A DNA stretch of 64,000 nt from NCBI GenBank assembly GCA_965229695.1, contig OZ245921.1:1240001-1304000 (forward strand), read 5' to 3'. Positions 58,653 to 64,000 of the stretch are shown here, in pieces. Under the pieces are notes generated by a model. It ran no database searches and was not told the DNA's origin. It saw only the letters and a list, made by a program, of their open reading frames with translations. How positions within the stretch are numbered: the first letter of the stretch is position 1; every line of letters begins with the position of its first letter. Position numbers and translations under genes: made by a program. This DNA is from JANSYL01 sp965229695. Its GTDB lineage: Bacteria > Pseudomonadota > Alphaproteobacteria > Rhodobacterales > Rhodobacteraceae.

Positions 58653-59930
58653 TCAGCCGCTGGTGCACTGGCTGGAGATGTTGTTCTCAGCCGCGAACTG
58701 GGCCGAGTCTTCCATCACCAGGGGAGTGGTCACGCTGTCATCGGGGGCGATGAAGTCGGTCAGGGTCACCCACTGGCTGCCATCCCACTGCTGCATACGG
58801 GCCATGCCGCTGCCGCCGTGGTCTTCACAGCTAACCGCAAACTCCGGCCCGATGCCGGGCATGCCCAGCTCTTCCATACGTGCATTGGTCAGTTCCAACG
58901 CTTCCATGCCATCGCGCATCATGGATGCGTCGATTTCAGCCACACCGTGGATCTCCTGCGCGGTGCGGGCGGCTTCTGCGGCCAGCATCGCGGCATACAT
59001 GCCACGGGTGTACAGCACCGACCCCAGGTTGCTGCCGTCGCCGGCGGCCATGCCTGCGTCATGCACATGCTCTTGGATCTCGGCAAAGACCGGCAGATCG
59101 CCCAGCACGTTCATGTTCAGCGCACGGTACCCGATGGCCGCGTCCCCTGCGGGCGCCACGTCATGCTCGGCCCCGGCCCACCAGTTGCCGATGAAGTTCT
59201 CCATCGGGAAACGGATGTTGGCGGCTTCCTGAATGGCGACCTGGTTCATCACGCCCCAGCCCCACATCACAACATAGTCGGGACGCTCACGGCGGATTTG
59301 CAGCCACTGGTTGCCCTGCTCCTGACCGGGGTGGTCAACGGCCAGCGTGCTCAGCTCAAAGCCATGCATTTCGGCCAGGGTTTCCAGCGTGCGGATCGGC
59401 TCACGGCCATAGGCCGAGTTGTGATAGAGCAGCGCGATGGATTTGCCTTCCAACGACCCGTCGTTTTCATTCAACAGGTTGTTGATGATCACCGAAGCCG
59501 CATCCCAGTAGTTCGCGGGATAGTTGAAGACGTGGCTAAACACGTCGCCATTCGCGGCCGAGGTACGGCCATAGCCCATCGTGTGCAGCGGGATACCGTC
59601 AGCGGTTGCGCGCGGGATCAGCTGATAGGTGATGCCGGTCGACAGCGGCTGGTACACAAGCGCCCCTTCGCCTTTGGTCGATTCGTAGCATTCCACACCA
59701 CGCTCGGTGTTATAGGCGGTTTCGCATTCGATGATGCGGGTCATCACACCACCGATGCCACCATCACGCTCGTTCAGCAGCGTCATGTAATCCTGGTAGC
59801 CATCCGAGAAGGGGATGCCGCCCGCCGCATAAGGGCCGGTCCGATAGGACAGATCCGGGAAGACCAGATCGGCCAGCGCCGGGGTTGCGGCCATCGCACC
59901 TGCGGCGACCATGGTCAGTAGTTTCTTCAT
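58653..59930 (-). CDS. Liv-type ABC importer substrate-binding protein
   Basis: This 425-residue periplasmic protein has a signal peptide (KKLLTMVAAGAMAATPALA) and a family-6 receptor fold: YRTGPYAAGGIPFSDGYQDY, GKSIALLYHNSAYGREPIR, and VMWGWGVMNQVAIQEA. It is longer than amino-acid binding LivJ/K and resembles the subgroup that carries aromatic acids or amides. GGGAGGACTACC precedes the ATG. The neighbouring CoA ligase supports an organic-acid ligand. Confidence 0.9.
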   Translation of the reverse strand: MKKLLTMVAAGAMAATPALADLVFPDLSYRTGPYAAGGIPFSDGYQDYMTLLNERDGGIGGVMTRIIECETAYNTERGVECYESTKGEGALVYQPLSTGITYQLIPRATADGIPLHTMGYGRTSAANGDVFSHVFNYPANYWDAASVIINNLLNENDGSLEGKSIALLYHNSAYGREPIRTLETLAEMHGFELSTLAVDHPGQEQGNQWLQIRRERPDYVVMWGWGVMNQVAIQEAANIRFPMENFIGNWWAGAEHDVAPAGDAAIGYRALNMNVLGDLPVFAEIQEHVHDAGMAAGDGSNLGSVLYTRGMYAAMLAAEAARTAQEIHGVAEIDASMMRDGMEALELTNARMEELGMPGIGPEFAVSCEDHGGSGMARMQQWDGSQWVTLTDFIAPDDSVTTPLVMEDSAQFAAENNISSQCTSG

Positions 59931-60013
59931 CGGGGTAGTCCTCCCTTTGGTTTATCCGATGTCGTTTGAATGCCCTGGTGATGGCCCAGGGTCTTATCCG
60001 CAGCCCCGCCCCT

Positions 60014-61090
60014 TTAGTGCGGGAAGGGCCACAACCTTAGTTTTTCCTTCAACAAAGCCCACAACCGGGCCAACCCGTGCGGCTCGACGATCAAGAAGAA
60101 CATGATCAGCGCGCCGACGATGACAAACTGGAAGTGGGTCGAAATCGCGGTGTCCACGCCGATCGTATCGACCAACAGAACCTTCAGGATCACCGGCAGC
60201 AGGACCATAAAGGCCGCGCCTGCAAAGCTGCCGAAAATGCTGCCCAGCCCGCCAATGATGATCATGAACAGAACCAGGAACGATTTCTGGATGCCGTAAG
60301 CCTCACCCACTTCAACCGCGCCCAGATAGACGGTGAACAGCAACGCGCCCGAGATACCGACATAGAAGCTCGATACCGCAAAGGCCGTCAGCTTGGCCTT
60401 CAGCGGGTTCACCCCAATGATCTCGGCCGCGATATCCATGTCACGGATCGCCATCCACTGCCGCCCGATCGAACCGCGCGTCAGGTTTCGCGCCACCCAG
60501 GCCAGCACAAAGACCAGCACAAAGCAGAACACATATTTAACCCAGCTTTCCGCGTTCGGGCCGGTCACGGCCTGACCGAACAGGAAACGTTCGGGCGCGT
60601 TGATCTGGCCCGACGCCGAATAGTTGTAGAACCACGGCACCTTATTAAACAGCCACACCAAGAAGAACTGCGCCGCCAGCGTCGCCACCGCTAGGTAGAA
60701 GCCTTTGATGCGCAGGCTCGGCAGGCCAAACATCACGCCCACCATGGCCGTCATCACCCCGCTCAGCAGCGTGATCGTCACCATGTCCATCCAAGGAAAG
60801 GCCGTCATCAGCTTGTAGGAGGTATAGGCCCCCACCGCCATGAACCCGCCGGTGCCCAAGCTGACCTGGCCGCAATAGCCGGTCAGAATGTTCAACCCAA
60901 TCGCCGCGATGGCATAGATCAGGAACGGCAGCAGGATCGCATTGGCCCAGTAATCGTTGATGATAAAGGGGATGATCCCCAACCCAACGATCAGGACGAA
61001 ATAATACCGATAGCGGTCAAACGCGATGGGAAAGGTCTGGTTGTCATCGACATAGGACGTTTTGAAATCGCCCGCCTCACGATAGAACAT
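60014..61090 (-). CDS. LivM-type ABC importer permease
   Basis: This 358-residue membrane protein has about ten helices, with LTGYCGQVSLGTGGFMAVGAY, FGLPSLRIKGFYLAVATLAAQF, and IGVNPLKAKLTAFAVSSFY, all LivM family marks. The ATG at 61090 follows GGGGAGG. It lies upstream of the binding-protein gene and should pair with the LivH-type permease to form the channel. Confidence 0.94.
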   Translation of the reverse strand: MFYREAGDFKTSYVDDNQTFPIAFDRYRYYFVLIVGLGIIPFIINDYWANAILLPFLIYAIAAIGLNILTGYCGQVSLGTGGFMAVGAYTSYKLMTAFPWMDMVTITLLSGVMTAMVGVMFGLPSLRIKGFYLAVATLAAQFFLVWLFNKVPWFYNYSASGQINAPERFLFGQAVTGPNAESWVKYVFCFVLVFVLAWVARNLTRGSIGRQWMAIRDMDIAAEIIGVNPLKAKLTAFAVSSFYVGISGALLFTVYLGAVEVGEAYGIQKSFLVLFMIIIGGLGSIFGSFAGAAFMVLLPVILKVLLVDTIGVDTAISTHFQFVIVGALIMFFLIVEPHGLARLWALLKEKLRLWPFPH

Positions 61091-61183
61091 GGCGCGCCTC
61101 CCCTGTGACTGCACGTGCCGAACCGGCCCGAACCCAATGGGTCAGGCTGTCCAGTTTTGGTGTTACGAATGAATGGGTGCCGC

Positions 61184-61426
61184 TTAGGCCTCGACGCGCC
61201 GCCGCGCGAACAGACCGATGCCCAAGCTGATCGCGGTCAGCACCGGCGCGGACCAGTGCAGCTCTTGCTGCCCGAACAATCCCGCCGCCATGAACAGCCC
61301 CGAGAACCAGAACACCCCGAACGCGATCGTGGTCACGATGGCCCAAAGCTTGCGCTCGCTGGTGCTGCGTCCCGTTGCGAAATCCGGTTTGCCGATATTC
61401 GGCTGCTGTAACTCGTCCAACGCCAT
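61184..61426 (-). CDS. small membrane protein between livM and livH genes
   Basis: This 80-residue protein has a polar N-terminus (LDELQQPNIGKPDFATGRS) and two membrane helices (KLWAIVTTIAFGVFWFSGLF; APVLTAISLGIGLF) ending in ARRRVEA. The ATG at 61426 follows GAAGGG. I recognise no family. Its place inside the transporter operon suggests an accessory role for the importer. The 93 bases after it and 137 before it hold no other gene. Confidence 0.6.
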   Translation of the reverse strand: MALDELQQPNIGKPDFATGRSTSERKLWAIVTTIAFGVFWFSGLFMAAGLFGQQELHWSAPVLTAISLGIGLFARRRVEA

Positions 61427-61563
61427 TCTGCTGGTCCCTTCCGGTGTCCTGGCCGCCCCGCGCATCTTGCGATGCCAGGTTTGGCCCGATGCCTCCCAAG
61501 GCTCCGTCCGGGGTAGAATGCGCGCAATCGAGACGATTGTCAGCCGAAATCATTGGCATGGCG

Positions 61564-62550
61564 CTAAACCCTTTCAATGATCTTCTCCCCAAACAGGCCC
61601 TGGGGCCGGAACACCAGGAAGACCAAGGCCAGCACATAGGCGAACCAGTTCTCGGTCGCGCCGCCAATCATCGGACCAACCGCGAATTCAAACAGCGCTT
61701 CGCCCACACCGATGATCAAACCACCGACAATGGCCCCGGGGATCGAGGTGAAGCCACCCAGCATCAGCACCGGCAACGCCTTCAGCGCGATCAGCGACAG
61801 CGAAAACTGCACGCCCGATTTCGAGCCCCACATGATGCCCGCGACCAGCGCCGCGATCCCGGCCAGCGACCAAACCAAGACCCAAACGTAGTTCAGCTTG
61901 ATGCCGACCGACAAAGCGGCCTGGTGGTCATCGGCCACCGCCCGCATGGCGCGGCCTTGCTTGGTGTATTGGGTGTAGGCAACCCGCCCCGCCACCAACA
62001 GAGCCGCCACAATCGCGGCTGAGATATCCAGGTTGTCGATGAAGAACCCGTAGCCAAACAGGTTAAACGTCGCCTCGTCGATGCCCAGGTTGATGCCCTG
62101 CGGCAGACCCACATCCAGATTGCGGATTTCCGAACCCCACATCAGGTCCGAGGTGCCTTCGAGGAAATAGGCCAACCCAATCGTGGCCATGAACAGAATG
62201 ATGGGTTCCTGCCCCACCAGATGCCGGAACACAAACCTCTGCACCAGCCAGGCGAACCCGATCATCACCACAACGGTCAGTAAGATCGCCAGGATCGCTG
62301 GCACCTCCCACCCGAAATAGTGAATATCGGTGCCGAAAATCTCGTTGATCAGATGCGCAAACGGCACCCGCCCGTCTTGGATGCCCACCAAGGTCATGGC
62401 CGCAAACAGCGCCATCACCCCTTGGGCATAGTTGAAGATGCCCGAGGCTTTGAAAATCAGCACGAAGCCCAGCGCCACCAGCGCATACATCACGCCATTC
62501 AGAAGGCCGTTCGCGGTGACCTCCATCGCCCAGATCAGTTGTTCAGGCAT
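61564..62550 (-). CDS. LivH-type ABC importer permease
   Basis: This 328-residue permease has about eight helices, begins EVTANGLLNGVMYALVALGFVLIF, and has GRAMRAVADDHQAALSVGI and the GGFTSIPGAIVGGLIIGVGEA loop, all typical of LivH. It pairs with the LivM-type protein. It lies 68 bases downstream of the LivG-type gene; the intervening AT/GT-rich stretch contains a short GTGTAC repeat but no clear gene. Confidence 0.94.
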   Translation of the reverse strand: MPEQLIWAMEVTANGLLNGVMYALVALGFVLIFKASGIFNYAQGVMALFAAMTLVGIQDGRVPFAHLINEIFGTDIHYFGWEVPAILAILLTVVVMIGFAWLVQRFVFRHLVGQEPIILFMATIGLAYFLEGTSDLMWGSEIRNLDVGLPQGINLGIDEATFNLFGYGFFIDNLDISAAIVAALLVAGRVAYTQYTKQGRAMRAVADDHQAALSVGIKLNYVWVLVWSLAGIAALVAGIMWGSKSGVQFSLSLIALKALPVLMLGGFTSIPGAIVGGLIIGVGEALFEFAVGPMIGGATENWFAYVLALVFLVFRPQGLFGEKIIERV

Positions 62551-62618
62551 GCCGTGCCTCCGTGCTTGGCGTATGTACGGGTTGTGTACAGGGTGTGTAC
62601 GGGGTGTGACCGGCCAAA

Positions 62619-63464
62619 TCAGTCATGGCTGACCCCCAGATAGGCGTCGATGACCTCTTGGTTCGAGCGCACGTCATCCGGCGTGCCGTCACCGATTTTC
62701 TTGCCGTAATCCATCACGACCACCCGGTCGCTCAGGTCCATGACCACGCCCATATCGTGTTCGATCAAAACGATGGTGGTGCCGAACTCATCATTCACGT
62801 CCAGCACAAAGCGCGACATGTCTTCCTTTTCCTCGACATTCATCCCCGCCATGGGTTCGTCAAGCAGCAGGATCTTCGGCTCCGCCGCCAGGGCGCGGGC
62901 CAGTTCGACACGTTTTTTCAAACCGTAAGGCAGACGGCCCACCGGCGTTTTGCGAATGTTCTGAATCTCAAGGAAATCAATGATTTCTTCGGCCTTGGCA
63001 CGGTTTTCAACCTCTTCCCGCTGGGCTTTGCCCCACCAAAATGCCTGATCCATAAAGCTCGAGGTCATGTGGTTCAGACGGCCCGTCATCACGTTGTCCA
63101 GAACCGTCATACCTTCGAACAGGGCGATGTTCTGGAACGTCCGCGCGATGCCTTCGCGCGCCACTTGATAGGGCTTCATGGGTTTGCGTTTTTCGCCCCG
63201 GAACCAGACCTCACCCTCTTGCGGGTGATAAAAGCCCGAGATCACGTTCAGCATCGAGGATTTGCCCGCGCCATTCGGCCCGATGATTGCGCGAATTTCG
63301 CCTTCGCGCACATCGAACGAGATATCCTTGATCGCCGTAACCCCCCCGAATTTCAGGGTAATATTACGCATCTCCATGACCACGCCGCCAATCTGACGAC
63401 CGTCTTCGGTGACGTATCCGTCACCCGGCGCATCCGGCGCGGGAGGGGGTGTCATTTCATTCAT
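62619..63464 (-). CDS. LivG-type ABC importer ATP-binding protein
   Basis: This 281-residue ATPase has Walker A GPNGAGKSS, RTFQNIALFEGMTVLDNVM, signature LPYGLKKRVELARAL, Walker B ILLLDEPMAGM, and VLIEHDMGVVMDLSDRV, the LivG pattern. A Pro-rich N-terminus of about 30 residues precedes the nucleotide fold. The ATG at 63464 overlaps the preceding small membrane-protein gene (ATGA). GGGAGAAGG is the ribosome site. Confidence 0.94.
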   Translation of the reverse strand: MNEMTPPPAPDAPGDGYVTEDGRQIGGVVMEMRNITLKFGGVTAIKDISFDVREGEIRAIIGPNGAGKSSMLNVISGFYHPQEGEVWFRGEKRKPMKPYQVAREGIARTFQNIALFEGMTVLDNVMTGRLNHMTSSFMDQAFWWGKAQREEVENRAKAEEIIDFLEIQNIRKTPVGRLPYGLKKRVELARALAAEPKILLLDEPMAGMNVEEKEDMSRFVLDVNDEFGTTIVLIEHDMGVVMDLSDRVVVMDYGKKIGDGTPDDVRSNQEVIDAYLGVSHD

Positions 63465-63715
63465 TCGGCCTTCTCCCTCACAGCTTGGGCCGAGCGGAAA
63501 ATCAGCGCCCCGATCAAGCCGTAGATAACAAGCGCGATCAGCGCCCAAATCATGTTCGTTGCCAAAACCTCTGGCATCCCGATCAACACCGCGCCAACGC
63601 CGCAAATGCCAATCGCCCCGCCCTGCGCCACCGCCGCGTAGCTGCCGATGTAACGGCCCGCGACCCAAGAGGCGCCGAAGCCCAGCAGGAAAAAGATCAC
63701 CGCAACCAAGGTCAT
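63461..63715 (-). CDS. small membrane protein upstream of livG
   Basis: This 84-residue protein has three hydrophobic helices (LVAVIFFLLGFGASWVAG; AVAQGGAIGICGVGAVLIG; MIWALIALVIYGLIGALIF) and a short basic tail. It overlaps the LivG-type gene and the preceding membrane-protein gene by four bases each. No family is recognised. Its tight coupling suggests that it is part of the importer transcript. Confidence 0.65.
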   Translation of the reverse strand: MTLVAVIFFLLGFGASWVAGRYIGSYAAVAQGGAIGICGVGAVLIGMPEVLATNMIWALIALVIYGLIGALIFRSAQAVREKAE

Positions 63716-64000
63716 GACGCACCTGAGGCGATCAGGCCGCGGGCGAGCGCACCAAGCAGTGTCCCAGCAAATGCGACAAGCACCATGACCAGTTCGCTCG
63801 GCCACAGTCCGCGATCCAAAGTCTCGAGCCGATTCGTGGTGATCATCACGATCACCGCGAGCACCGAAAACGGCCCAAGGACAAACGCGGTGCTCGAAGG
63901 CCAAACCGCCGCCGAGGCAGCGGCAACAGCCAGCAAGATCAGATAGAACCTGTCCGCGCCGAACCGCGCAATGAAGCGATCAACGGACGAAAGCCAACAA
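63712..64000 (-). CDS. membrane protein, 5' part beyond the window
   Basis: The frame is open to the window edge, so the start is missing. The visible 95 residues include a basic, amphipathic lead (SSVDRFIARFGADRFYLILL) and two or three helices (LAVAAASAAVWPSSTAFVLG; SVLAVIVMITTNRL; LVMVLVAFAGTLLGALARGL). It overlaps the next small membrane-protein gene by four bases. I do not recognise a family. Confidence 0.6.
   Translation of the reverse strand, partial: CWLSSVDRFIARFGADRFYLILLAVAAASAAVWPSSTAFVLGPFSVLAVIVMITTNRLETLDRGLWPSELVMVLVAFAGTLLGALARGLIASGAS

Overview
The window looks like a chromosomal segment of an alphaproteobacterium of the order Rhodobacterales (Rhodobacter/Roseobacter group). 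The evidence is high GC, the ccoNOQP and ccoGHIS gene order with uspA, fnrL and hemN close by, TTGAT-N4-ATCAA FNR boxes, an LpcC-like LPS core mannosyltransferase, and a GC-rich terminator followed by a GGATATTTTT tail of the kind I remember from this order. No phage, transposase or CRISPR array is visible. Two low-GC patches, about 57-2916 and 51887-52489, look acquired; each lies close to a tRNA gene.

Layout. 57-2916: two sugar-transferase genes of foreign composition, then tRNA-Met. 3495-11776: a divergent RidA gene facing a run of genes for an NMT1/TauA-type ABC importer, a CodA-like cytosine deaminase, an FAD-linked oxidase, two flavodoxin-fold NAD(P)H oxidoreductases and a 2-oxoglutarate/Fe(II) oxygenase. 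I know no named pathway with this set. 11783-23371: a galactoside system with a sugar ABC importer, GH4 alpha-galactosidase, GH42 beta-galactosidase, and De Ley-Doudoroff enzymes (SDR dehydrogenase, lactonase, DgoK, DgoA). An IclR regulator and the importer ATPase lie on the divergent arm. The galactonate dehydratase is not in the window. 23368-30146: rmlCBDA followed by a two-domain glycosyltransferase and a sulfotransferase, apparently for a rhamnose-containing surface glycan.

30289-35188: haem genes hemC, hemE and hemF, with a beta-barrel outer-membrane protein and LpcC between them. 35463-36869: a D,D-carboxypeptidase with a SPOR-like tail. 36879-45488: the assembly genes ccoGHIS and the structural genes ccoNOQP of cbb3 oxidase, separated by a pilin-like gene. 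45686-50301: a universal stress protein, a two-gene unit with an APCDD1-like secreted protein and an HxlR regulator, then FnrL divergent from hemN. FNR boxes lie upstream of ccoG, between ccoN and uspA (two), and between fnrL and hemN, so this section reads as a compact low-oxygen regulon.

50314-55251: N-formylglutamate amidohydrolase, tRNA-Val, rpmJ, an orphan HEPN-like gene, a second RidA-family gene, and a pair made of a cysteine-free caspase-like protein with peptidoglycan-binding domains and a DUF4329/JAB-like protein. 55334-64000: a LivGHMKF-type ABC importer with a PaaK-like CoA ligase, a cupin, a polysaccharide-lyase-like secreted protein and several small membrane proteins; the last gene runs off the window. 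This set suggests uptake and CoA activation of a carboxylic, perhaps aromatic, acid.

All three complete ABC operons carry a strong hairpin directly after the substrate-binding-protein gene, which would help make that protein in excess over the membrane parts.
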